The position numbers and the translations under genes were made by a program. From NCBI RefSeq assembly GCF_014699035.1, contig NZ_JACXAA010000022.1:1-64000 (forward strand): a DNA stretch of 64,000 nucleotides, read 5' to 3'. The stretch is from Spirosoma validum (GTDB lineage: Bacteria; Bacteroidota; Bacteroidia; Cytophagales; Spirosomataceae). Shown one piece after another: positions 19,054-28,400 of this stretch (its first letter is position 1; each line of letters opens with the position of its first letter). The notes under the pieces were generated by a model. It searched no databases. It was not told the origin of the DNA and was given only the letters and a program-made list of their open reading frames with translations.

Positions 19054-19785
19054 ATGCGTGTGAAAAAACTCTTGCTCCTTCTGTGTCTGCCCGGTCTCTC
19101 ATTTGCTCAGGAAATCCCAGCCGATCGATTTAAACTCAGGCACACGGTGTTTGCCGGGGTTCAGCTACCGCTCAACTACGTAGCCGGATACCGTTTACAA
19201 TTTAGCCGTCGGCTCTCGGCTCAGCTCCAGGGCGGATTGATTGCCGCCCCCTTTGACCGCTACACGCTTAAGACGCTGGAAGCCTTTGGTCTCGATCCTC
19301 AATTGAGCCAGGCCATAGATCGATCCTTTCGGCAGGGAAGCTCGGTGAGTGCGGGGCTGAACGTTCACGCCAATTCGCCCTGGTATGCGGGTGTATTCGG
19401 GCAATACGTTCATCTAGCGGCCGGTCCCATTACTCCGGCCGATGCGTTGGGCGTTTACTTCCAGCGGGATTTTTCCGGGTTTGGGTTGTTGGATTCCCCT
19501 ACGTTCGTCTTCACGATGCAATCGAACATATGGATGGGTGGCTTGCGGGTGGGTCGTTCAATCCGTTTTGGTCCCTCTCGCTTTGGGCTGAATGTCGAAG
19601 CCAGTATAGGTAAGATTTTCGGTACACGTAACACCTTCTCCTCGAACCGCCCTTTTGTCGATGGGTTGGGCGTTACGCAGCGGTTGTACGGGAATCTTAA
19701 CAGCGAAGTCGATAGCCAACTGCGTCGACATGGCTATCTGCCCACCCTGAATCTGCTGCTGACGTATCGTCTTTCTCATAACTGA
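19054..19785 (+). CDS. Outer membrane protein, probable beta-barrel
   Basis: About 243 residues from the preferred start MRVKKLLLLLCLPGLSFAQ, a clear signal peptide; nine extra codons open at 19027. The mature part has alternating amphipathic strands (VFAGVQLPLNYVAGYRLQF, SAQLQGGLIAAPF, LNLLLTYRL), ending in the aromatic/hydrophobic pattern of a barrel. No specific family is recognised. The stop is 48 bp before a TonB-dependent receptor on the same strand, so the two are probably one operon. Confidence 0.65.
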   Translation: MRVKKLLLLLCLPGLSFAQEIPADRFKLRHTVFAGVQLPLNYVAGYRLQFSRRLSAQLQGGLIAAPFDRYTLKTLEAFGLDPQLSQAIDRSFRQGSSVSAGLNVHANSPWYAGVFGQYVHLAAGPITPADALGVYFQRDFSGFGLLDSPTFVFTMQSNIWMGGLRVGRSIRFGPSRFGLNVEASIGKIFGTRNTFSSNRPFVDGLGVTQRLYGNLNSEVDSQLRRHGYLPTLNLLLTYRLSHN

Positions 19786-19833
19786 TCCGTAGCCAAAGGC
19801 TGAAGATCATTCTCATCTTATTCTCAACTCCCT

Positions 19834-22632
19834 ATGAACAACACGTACTTTTTCCGGCTAATGGCCGCTATACTGATCGGATTGCTGATGCTGTCGACGA
19901 CGTTCGCCCAACGTATTCAGGGACACGTGACCGATGCCACTACCGGAACGGATCTGCCCGGCGTATCCATTCTTGTGCAGGGATCAACGACGGGCGCGAT
20001 CACCGATGCCAATGGCCTATATATTCTGACGCTTGAACCAGGCAACTACACCCTGAGAATCAGTTTTGTAGGATACGCCACGCAAACCCAGCCGGTGCAG
20101 CTATCAGCGGGGGCTACCACGACGGTGGACGTCCGGTTAGTCGAAAGTCTGGCCAGTCTGAACGAAGTAGTCGTCATCGGTTCCCGGTCGACGCAGGTCC
20201 GAACCAGTACGCAGACCGTCGCCCCAGTGGACGTCATCCAGTCGCGTGATTTGGTGGCGACGGGACAAATCGACCTTACCCAGCAACTGAATTTTGTGGC
20301 TCCCTCGTTTAACTCCTCCCGGCAAAGCGTTTCGGATGGTACTGATCACATCGATCCGGCTACGCTACGTGGTCTGGGCCCCGACCAGGTGCTGGTGTTA
20401 CTCAGCGGCAAACGGCGGCACAATCAGGCCCTGATCAACCTCAACGGTACCATTGGTCGGGGTTCGGTCGGTACCGATTTGAATGCCATTCCTAGCTCGG
20501 CCATCGAACGCGTGGAAGTACTACGTGACGGTGCTTCTTCCCAATACGGTTCAGACGCCATTGCAGGGGTAATTAACCTGCGCTTAAAAGAACAGCCCGG
20601 CACTACTATCAATGCGCAACTTGGTCAGCAATACAAGGGTGATGGACAAGTGGCGCAGGTAGGCATCAACCACGGGTTTAAATTGGGGGAGAAAGGATTT
20701 TTGAGCTTAACCGGCGAGTTTCGCCATCGGGGAGCCACCAACCGGGTGGGCGATTATACCGGACCAGTTTACGTAAACTGGAACGCGGGCCAGCAAACCG
20801 GCGAAACCACAGCGGATTACGTAGCGCGACGCCAGCGGCTTTATCAGCAGGATCAGACGTTGATTAGCCAGAATCAGTTCAGCTTGCAAAACAACTTACA
20901 GGTCGGGCAGGCGCGGGTCGAAAACGCCGGTTTTTTCCTGAATGCCCGCGTGCCGATCAAAAATACCAACGCCAGCGTTTACGCCACGGGTGGCCTAAAC
21001 TACCGACGCGGACTGGCGGGTGGCTTCTACCGCTATCCGTACCAGACCACGCAGGTCATTACGGCCTTGTACCCGAATGGTTTTCTGCCCAACATCCAAT
21101 CGAGTATTAACGACCAGTCACTGCTGGTGGGTGTTAATGGGGAAAACAACGGCTGGCGCTGGGACATCAGTAATGTGTATGGTGGTAACTCGTTCCGGTT
21201 CGACGTAACGAACTCCAATAACGCATCCCTGTCGTACCTGGGGCCGACCAACAATCCAACGAACTTCTACGCCGGAACCCTCAGTTTTTACCAGAATACG
21301 GCCGACATCAGTGCGGCCAAAGAGTTTGGCAAGCAGTTGGGATTAACGTCGTTCAACGTAGCGGCTGGCCTTACCTACCGCAATGACCAGTACCGAATCA
21401 AACCCGGCGAAGCCGCTTCATACTTGAACTTCAGTCCGCAGTCGGGGCAGTCGGGCGGGGCGCAGGTATTTCCGGGCTATCAACCGACGAATGCCGTTAA
21501 TGCGCATCGACACGTGTACGGAGCCTACCTGGATGTTGAATCTGACCTAACCGAGCAACTGCTGGTGGAGGTAGCTGGCCGGTACGAAAATTACAGTGAC
21601 TTCGGGGGCAATCTGGCGGGGAAACTAGCCGCTCGCTACCGCTTCAGTGAAGCTTTCTCGCTACGGGGTTCGGTGAGTAACGGATTTCGGGCACCGAGTC
21701 TGCACCAACGGTATTTCAGCGCCATCAGCACCGTCTTTGTCTCGACCGGAACGGGACTGGAGCCTCGTCAAACGGGTACGTTTCGCAACGACAGTCCCAT
21801 TGCTCAGGCGTTTGGCGTACCCTCACTGGGGGCCGAACAGTCAACGAATTTCAGCGTGGGCATCACCTCGCGCCCGCTCTCCAATGTCAGCCTAACGGTG
21901 GATGCCTATCAGATCAATATTCAGAACCGGATTATCTACAGTAATCAGTTCGCGCGCGGCACAGCTAGCGCGGGCCTGATTGTCGCCACGATCCTGAACA
22001 ATGCCGCACAGACGGACGTCAACAGCGCCCAGTTTTTTGCGAATGCGGTCAACACCCAAACCCAGGGTCTGGACATCGTTATTGCGACCAACCCCCGGCT
22101 TTCGACGGGTACGCTCGACGTAACGCTGGCGGCTAATTTCAACCAGACCAAACTGGTGGGCGACATCAAGCGGCCCGCTAACATTCCAACGGATGCTACG
22201 TTCGGCAATTTTCTGTTCAACCGGCAGGATAGTGCCCGTCTGACGCTGGCCCAGCCCCGCAACAAAATTCAGTTAACGTTTAATTATCGACTACGTAAGT
22301 TTGGCGCCGTATTGCGGTTGTCGCGCTTCGGAAGCGTTGAGGCCTACGACCCCGCCAACCCGGCCCTGGATGAGTGCCAAAGCCCTAAGCTGGTCACGGA
22401 CCTAAATGCGTCTTACCGAATACGGAAGAATCTGTCCCTGACCGTCGGAGCTAACAATTTGCTGGATGTCTATCCCGATCCGTTACGGGTTATTGATGCC
22501 CCGACGCCCGAACGCTACGGGTCAGCCGCGCTTGATAATTCGTCGTTCGGTCGATTTGTGTACAATCGGTCTGCCACCCAGTTTGGGTTTAATGGGGGCT
22601 ATTATTTCGCAAACCTATCGGCGGCTTTCTAA
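19834..22632 (+). CDS. TonB-dependent receptor with carboxypeptidase-regulatory domain
   Basis: 932 residues. A signal peptide ends at TFAQ (about 26), followed by a CarboxypepD-regulatory-like domain (QGHVTDATTGTDLPGVSI, to about 110). A plug domain contains LRGLGPDQVLVLLSGKRRH and VEVLRDGASSQYGSDAIAGV, and a 22-strand-type barrel ends in the C-terminal YYFANLSAAF. Such receptors import large or scarce nutrients across the outer membrane using TonB energy. No SusD partner is adjacent, so the substrate is not indicated; vitamin B12, metal chelates or an oligosaccharide are all possible. It is paired with the upstream outer membrane protein. Confidence 0.93.
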   Translation: MNNTYFFRLMAAILIGLLMLSTTFAQRIQGHVTDATTGTDLPGVSILVQGSTTGAITDANGLYILTLEPGNYTLRISFVGYATQTQPVQLSAGATTTVDVRLVESLASLNEVVVIGSRSTQVRTSTQTVAPVDVIQSRDLVATGQIDLTQQLNFVAPSFNSSRQSVSDGTDHIDPATLRGLGPDQVLVLLSGKRRHNQALINLNGTIGRGSVGTDLNAIPSSAIERVEVLRDGASSQYGSDAIAGVINLRLKEQPGTTINAQLGQQYKGDGQVAQVGINHGFKLGEKGFLSLTGEFRHRGATNRVGDYTGPVYVNWNAGQQTGETTADYVARRQRLYQQDQTLISQNQFSLQNNLQVGQARVENAGFFLNARVPIKNTNASVYATGGLNYRRGLAGGFYRYPYQTTQVITALYPNGFLPNIQSSINDQSLLVGVNGENNGWRWDISNVYGGNSFRFDVTNSNNASLSYLGPTNNPTNFYAGTLSFYQNTADISAAKEFGKQLGLTSFNVAAGLTYRNDQYRIKPGEAASYLNFSPQSGQSGGAQVFPGYQPTNAVNAHRHVYGAYLDVESDLTEQLLVEVAGRYENYSDFGGNLAGKLAARYRFSEAFSLRGSVSNGFRAPSLHQRYFSAISTVFVSTGTGLEPRQTGTFRNDSPIAQAFGVPSLGAEQSTNFSVGITSRPLSNVSLTVDAYQINIQNRIIYSNQFARGTASAGLIVATILNNAAQTDVNSAQFFANAVNTQTQGLDIVIATNPRLSTGTLDVTLAANFNQTKLVGDIKRPANIPTDATFGNFLFNRQDSARLTLAQPRNKIQLTFNYRLRKFGAVLRLSRFGSVEAYDPANPALDECQSPKLVTDLNASYRIRKNLSLTVGANNLLDVYPDPLRVIDAPTPERYGSAALDNSSFGRFVYNRSATQFGFNGGYYFANLSAAF

Positions 22633-23007
22633 GCACTAGTCTTCCTTTGTTGACACGTCTGACATTCTTAGTCCCCTTTTTGGGGGTTTAGATCGCTTTG
22701 CCGAAGTTGTTACGAAAGGATATATGGACTCGACCTTTTTCTATCTGACGGATATCGAGAATCGAACTTGCCAATGGTTCATCTAGTCATGAACTAACTT
22801 GACCACTTTCAACCGGTGGGCTAATCGTATGCGACTGATAGTATTTGACAGGTTATAAATTTTTTGGTGTCTTATCCTGATTTATTCGGGCGGATGCATA
22901 TGAGCTAGCTACCTGTTTCCTGCTTTACTTCCTTACCTATGAAACAGTAAATGCCCACGCGATTGAACTTTCCACCTGTCTAAACAGATTGCCACCTTTC
23001 TAACTAA
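22633..23007. other. Intergenic region, 375 bp
   Basis: This lies between the ends of the convergent TonB receptor and the 124-residue minus-strand gene. A weak CCCCTTTTTGGGGG dyad (22673-22686) may help to end transcription. Nothing else was recognised. Confidence 0.4.
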
Positions 23008-23382
23008 TCATAGGCCTCGAGAACCAATGGATAGTAGAGTAGTGATCAGCGAATCGATTTGATCCTGGATCTGATGGGGAATCATGATTCGCTTTTTAGT
23101 TTGTAAATAATGGAGTAATCTGGTTAATTCAATTCGCAATTCACTAGCGCTACCAAAAGAATCTTTTGGCCACGTGTATGACGCTGAATCCGTTAACATC
23201 GACTGACTACGGGCCAGGTTACGGGCCAGCATTTCTTGAAACACTTCTTGATTCCCCTTCGTTGGCTTACGCTCCAGCACATCAAGGGCAAAACAAATAA
23301 TGCCGTGATAGCCTCTGAGATCATGAACCAGCTTTCTCAAATCGTCTTCCATCACCGGTTGAAACTGTGTTGTAAACTCCAT
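23008..23382 (-). CDS. Stand-alone histidine-kinase dimerisation-like helical protein
   Basis: 124 residues, all helical in character and soluble. DLRKLVHDLRGYHGIICFALDV at about 14-35 resembles the HisKA dimerisation/phosphotransfer helix (H-D/E-L-R) with His20 in the phospho-acceptor position, although the usual Pro is absent. A second helix (FQEMLARNLARSQSMLTDSA) matches the returning helix of that hairpin. There is no ATPase domain. It may be a phosphotransfer intermediate, an inhibitor that pairs with kinases, or a chance resemblance. It lies 2 kb from a dead kinase gene and an intact hybrid kinase. Confidence 0.5.
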   Translation of the reverse strand: MEFTTQFQPVMEDDLRKLVHDLRGYHGIICFALDVLERKPTKGNQEVFQEMLARNLARSQSMLTDSASYTWPKDSFGSASELRIELTRLLHYLQTKKRIMIPHQIQDQIDSLITTLLSIGSRGL

Positions 23383-23583
23383 TTTTTTAGGCTTAACTGA
23401 CTAGAGCAATCGGTAAACTTACGCGTACGCCACTTTTGACGGGCTGGTTTATTTAAGGTTGCCGAGCGGTAAAAGTGGGCTCCAGCAAGTACTTCACCGG
23501 TTGAAAAGTCTGATTAGGCGAGCGCTTAGGGGTTAAATTAACAGAGGATGCTGATCGCGTCAGCATGTTGATAAAGGGGCTGC

Positions 23584-23916
23584 TCAGTAAGCTTGATTTT
23601 GATGAGCCAATAGCTGTTGTTTCGTCTCAAATAAACTAGTCTGCAACGGCATAAGCTGCACATTGACATTGACCCGGGGGGAGCCAGCATGTTCCCCAAT
23701 TGGCTTTAAGCCATAGATCGCACTACCTACTACTAGTTCATGCGTTTCGGATCGCTGCCGAATCAGGAGGGTATTGGCCAGGCTGCCATCCAAGATAATT
23801 TGCATGATGATGCCCTGAAAATAAGGAAATTCATGGGTGGCCCCGTAGGGCTGATCGACCCATACGGTATCCCCGACCATAAACGGGAGGTCAACGGGTT
23901 TGAGGGTAAGTTTCAT
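23584..23916 (-). CDS. Small beta-rich protein, unknown
   Basis: 110 residues with no signal peptide. MVGDTVWVDQPYGATHEFPY and GIIMQIILDGSLANTLLIRQ suggest a small SH3-like beta barrel, followed by a helix rich in Gln (LFETKQQLLAHQNQAY). No family is recognised. It lies in the same orientation as the secreted protein upstream and the helical protein downstream, with gaps of about 100-200 bp. Confidence 0.5.
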   Translation of the reverse strand: MKLTLKPVDLPFMVGDTVWVDQPYGATHEFPYFQGIIMQIILDGSLANTLLIRQRSETHELVVGSAIYGLKPIGEHAGSPRVNVNVQLMPLQTSLFETKQQLLAHQNQAY

Positions 23917-24014
23917 AAAAAAGAAGGCGTATTGGTGGATTAACGGGTACGATGGTACCGATGCGTACTACGTAAACGGCTCATCAAAATGGGATTAACC
24001 AGGCTCGTGGGCGC

Positions 24015-24353
24015 TTACCAATACCCATCTGGTTTTATCTCTTCGATCGTGCCTGAACCAATCAATACGTAGTCATCAAAGCCGCCCTGCACCGGTAATC
24101 CCTTGGCCACGAAGGCGGTATACGTTTTGTCGCGGAAGCGATTCCTCTTTAACCGATCACTCAGGGCATAACTGGCGATACTAACTTTCAGAAACGCATC
24201 CGCTTGGTGAGCTGAGTAATAAAAATCGTATCGTTGGGGCGCTACAGTCGATAGTCGAAGACTGTCCGTTGAAACGAGCGTTGTGGTTTGGCTATGAGCC
24301 GGCGTTAGCGTCAGGGCGAGGTATACCCCGACTGGAAAGAACAGCAGTTTCAT
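24015..24353 (-). CDS. Small secreted protein, unknown
   Basis: 112 residues from the preferred Met (MKLLFFPVGVYLALTLTPAHSQ), which gives a good signal peptide; a 19-residue longer frame opens at 24410. The mature part (DFYYSAHQADAFLKVSIASY and DYVLIGSGTIEEIKPDGYW) appears mixed alpha/beta. No recognised domain. It probably acts in the periplasm. Confidence 0.55.
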   Translation of the reverse strand: MKLLFFPVGVYLALTLTPAHSQTTTLVSTDSLRLSTVAPQRYDFYYSAHQADAFLKVSIASYALSDRLKRNRFRDKTYTAFVAKGLPVQGGFDDYVLIGSGTIEEIKPDGYW

Positions 24354-24644
24354 TGTCGAACGTTGTTTACAAAGAGATTGGAACATAACCCGTAGGCCAT
24401 CGTCAGCCATACTGGTGGAAATTGGACAGGAAAACAGGGATTCTGGTGTAGGTGTAAGTTCAATTCCTCCTACCTGAGAGGCAGATTGGTAGAAAAATTG
24501 GAAACCAAAAGTAATCGTATCCCATGAGGCTACCTATGACCGGCATCAGATTAGAGTATGATGGTTATCGAGGTATGGAAGGAGCAATGGGTGACAACAT
24601 ACCTTAGGTATCTCCAGTTGCTTTACCCCTGGCCAGTAAGCGCA

Positions 24645-25080
24645 TCAAGTGTCTGCGGGTTTCACCAGATGATTATCAAAGCCAGCCTCCTTCGTGCGCT
24701 GTCTGTCTGCTTCCTGCCCGTAGTCCGTCAAGGCGATCAGCCAAATGGGTTGACCCCAGAGCTCCTGCCGAATCCGGCGGGCCGTTTCATAGCCATCCAT
24801 CCCGAGCATACTGATAACGCACAAGATGACCGATGGGCCTCGGCTGCGTTGATACCTTCCCGGCCACTAGACTGACTGTGAACTTCATAACCCTCTAATT
24901 CAAGCAGCATCGACAGAGCCAAGGCCGTATCCGCATTATCATCAATTACTAAAATACAAACAGCGGACCCGCTGGACAGGCGAGTCGTTTCGTGTCTCCC
25001 TCCACAAAAAGTAGGGATGAAGCCAGCGTCAGGTTCAGCGTTTTGCCCTGAGCCTCAGTTGGGTGGATTGTAACTCGACC
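24645..25080 (-). pseudogene. Degraded hybrid histidine kinase / receiver
   Basis: Read on the minus strand, a kinase fragment TEAQGKTLNLTLASSLLFVE followed by GDTKRLA runs almost directly into a receiver start ILVIDDNADTALALSMLLEL, with most of the ATPase domain missing. The receiver changes frame near 24840 and continues VISMLGMDGYETARRIRQEL, then LIALTDYGQEADRQRTKEAG and HLVKPAD before a stop at 24645-24647. The conserved phospho-acceptor Asp is Val (ILCVISM) and the following Pro is Leu. Deletion, frameshift and loss of the key residue together mean it is dead. The upstream limit is approximate. Confidence 0.75.
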
Positions 25081-25408
25081 TGAGGCAGGAGGGAAGTCTG
25101 ACGAAAATTATCTCCGTTACGTACAAAGATCCGGCCAACGATACACGGTTTGCATCCAAAACAAACCTGTGGCAACTTACCGCTGGATTCAGCTTTTTAA
25201 AAAGGCACATCGGATTGTGGTGGCTGAGGACAGATGTGGCGACGCGCTGAGCTGATGGTGGGGCTAAACGAATCATAATCGGCTATAAATAACCAACTTA
25301 CTTACAGAAACTTAAGCCATTAAGTATATATTCGAAATCTACTTATTAGGTAAAAGGTCAATCTAAACGGTTTTTTTTAGCGTATTTTGATAACATATTC
25401 TTATCAGA
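25081..25408. other. Intergenic region, 328 bp
   Basis: The left part may hold further unrecognisable decay of the kinase pseudogene. The right 150 bp is AT-rich and should contain the promoter of HTCS 2. The sequence TATTTTGATAAC near 25385 is only loosely like the Bacteroidota TAnnTTTG element. Confidence 0.4.
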
Positions 25409-28400
25409 ATGCGTCTGATTTTCTTATTCCTATTCTTTCCCTTTAGCCTTTTTGCTCAACAAAAAGGTTGGCAAGAGCTAACGATTTCCGATGGATTATC
25501 GCAGGGAATGATTTTCGATCTGAAGCAGGACCGAAAAGGGTTTATCTGGGTAGCGACCAAAGATGGACTCAATCGCTTCGACGGATATAATTTTACCGTT
25601 TTTACCCACGATCCTTACAACGATTACAGCCTGTCTGACAACAATTGCTCGGCATTGTTAATCGATGGCAGTGGTCGACTTTGGGTCGGTACCCTCAATC
25701 AGGGACTTAACTTGTTTGATACGCGTACGCAACGCTTTTACCATATTGACATTCGCGATCAGGCTTCGCCCAAATCAGGAAATTATCAGATCAATGGCCT
25801 TTATGAAGATCCTCAGGGTAATATATGGGTTATTGCCAATACGGATAAACTGTTTAAGGTCAGTTTACCTGATTACCTGAAAACCAGGCTGCCAGACCAC
25901 CCGGATCTCACGAGTCAGGTACAAATTACGCAGACTCCGATCAACAGAGAGGTAGGGAGCAAACCGATTAATCACCTTAGTTTTCGTCCCGATGGGCAGG
26001 CATTGGCCACGTTCCCTCATGGCTTATACTGGTTCAACTGGCAGGCACCCGGAAAGCTGGGCCAATTCGATCCGTTTCGTCATACATCGGCCGATCTGGC
26101 TGCGTCCTACGGTAAGGCTAGTCAGGGGTACTGGTTCGGTACGGTCGACAACAAGCTATTCATCTCCCGCCAGGGACATCTGAAAACAATTCTCCTGCCC
26201 TATAACGTTGCCAGTCTGAAAGAAGTCGATTCGGTGACAATTGCCATTGCTGCGGACGAATTCCTCTGGCTGATGTCGCCTGAAGAACTCATTCGCCAGG
26301 ACAGCCTGACCACTCGTGACGCATTTACGACCCTGCCACCCAATATCTATGCGATTACGAACATCATTAAAGACCAGACCGGTAATGTCTGGGTGGGCAC
26401 CAGCGGATACGGATTACGAAAATTCAATCCTGAGGTCAAACAGTTTCACTCGTCATTAGCGAATACAACCCTGACGTATCTGTACGCTGACCAGCAGGGA
26501 CGTACTTACGTGCGCAAAGAGCTTGCCTATGAGCAACTCGACCGGATCAGTCATCAACTACGTCCGTTTTTAAGCAGCGATTTACCCCCCCCCGACAAAA
26601 ACCAGCGCTACATGATGCAGGACCGTCGGGGAACATTCTGGGTGTCGAATACCAACTTCCAGACGCACGAGATGTCTTTGTTTAAGTTTTCCTCAGATTG
26701 GAAGCTGCTCAAAAAATACCTAATGCCGATCAACACAGCCTTTGGTTTTTACGGAAACCATACGGTTGAAGACCAATCCGGCCGACTTTGGCTGGGCACG
26801 ACCAACGGAAAACTCATCCGCTTTGACCCCCGGACAGAACTATTTCAGGTATTCTCGTATCAGTCCCTATTGCCGCTGAAAGGGTCCGATATTGAAACGT
26901 ATTTTCTTTACTTCGACCAGGCGGGTATAATCTGGATTGCTACGCAGCAGGGCCTGGTTCGGGCCGATCATCCACAGACGACGCCCGCTTTTTCTATCTA
27001 TAAAAACAGCAGGACCGACCGACAGAGTCTGAGCAACGATTTTGTCCTGAGTTTACTCGATGATCCGTACGAGCCCGCCCGCTACCTCTGGGTGGCCACA
27101 AAAGGAAGTGGGCTGGATCGGCTGGATAAGAAAACGGGACATTTCGAGCACATTACCGAAGCGCAGGGACTACCTAACAAAGTCGTATATGGCATCCTGG
27201 CTGATGAGTACAAAAATCTCTGGCTAAGCACCAACCGAGGTCTGGCTCAGTTTAATCCGAAGACTCGTGTATTTAAGAACTATACCAAGGCCGACGGATT
27301 ACAGGATGATGAATTCAATACGGGCTCTTACGCCAAAACACCGTCGGGTGAATTGCTGTTCGGGGGCGTGAACGGTCTGACAGCCTTTCGGTCGTCGGAT
27401 ATGATACGTAGTACCAAACAGAAGCCACTGGTTAACATCATTGGTCTGAAAGTCAACAATGAAGCGATTGCGGTGGGTGGGGCAGACGGTATTCTGGCCG
27501 AGGGTATCGAATATTCGCCACGGATTGACCTGTCGTATCGCCAGAACCTGCTTACCCTTGAATTTGGGGTGATGGATTACACGAACTCGATCAAGAACCG
27601 GTATCGGTATCGCCTGGAGGGTATTGATATGAACTGGGTGGAGGCTGGTACCAACCGTTTTGCCAACTACGCTCAATTGCCAGCCGGTGACTATACGTTT
27701 CAGGTAAGCGGTTCCCCCGATGGCCAGCTCTGGAGCGATCCTGTTACGTTGCAGGTACGGGTTCATCCACCCTTTTATCAAACCTGGTGGGCTTATTTAC
27801 TTTATGCCGTTGGGCTGGCCATCCTTGCATGGCAACTTTACCGGTTTCAAACCCAACGGTTATTACTGCAGCAACAGGTTCGTTTTGAAAAAAAAGAAGC
27901 CAGCCGACTGGCTGAACTGGACGGGCTGAAAACGCAGTTTTTTACGAATATTTCCCACGAATTTCGTACCCCGCTTACACTCATCCTGGGTCCTATTGAC
28001 CAGGCCGTTCAGGATTATGCACACGATACCCGGTTTCCACTGATTCAGCGCAACGCTAACCGACTATTGAGTTTGATCAATCAGCTACTTGATCTGAGTA
28101 AGCTGGAAGCGGGTCAGCTCAAACCGGAACCGGAACGTGGAGATATAGCGGCCTTTTTTCGGACGGTTGCCAGTTCGTTTAATTCGCTGGCCGAGAGTCG
28201 CCAAATTCGTTTTCTGTTCGAGCAGAACGCGTTGGAGTGCTGGGCCGATTTCGACCGGGACAAGGTTGAAAAAATCGTGACGAACCTGCTGTCGAATGCC
28301 TTCAAATTTACCCCCGCTGGCAATGAGGTTCGAATGACCGTTCGTTACTCCAAATCAGACGTAGTGAATACGATGGACCTCATCATTGCTGATACAGGCA

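Noticed and set aside
25055..25276. 73-codon minus-strand frame upstream of the kinase pseudogene
   Set aside because: No domain was seen; it may be decayed kinase sequence in a wrong frame and cannot be supported as a gene.
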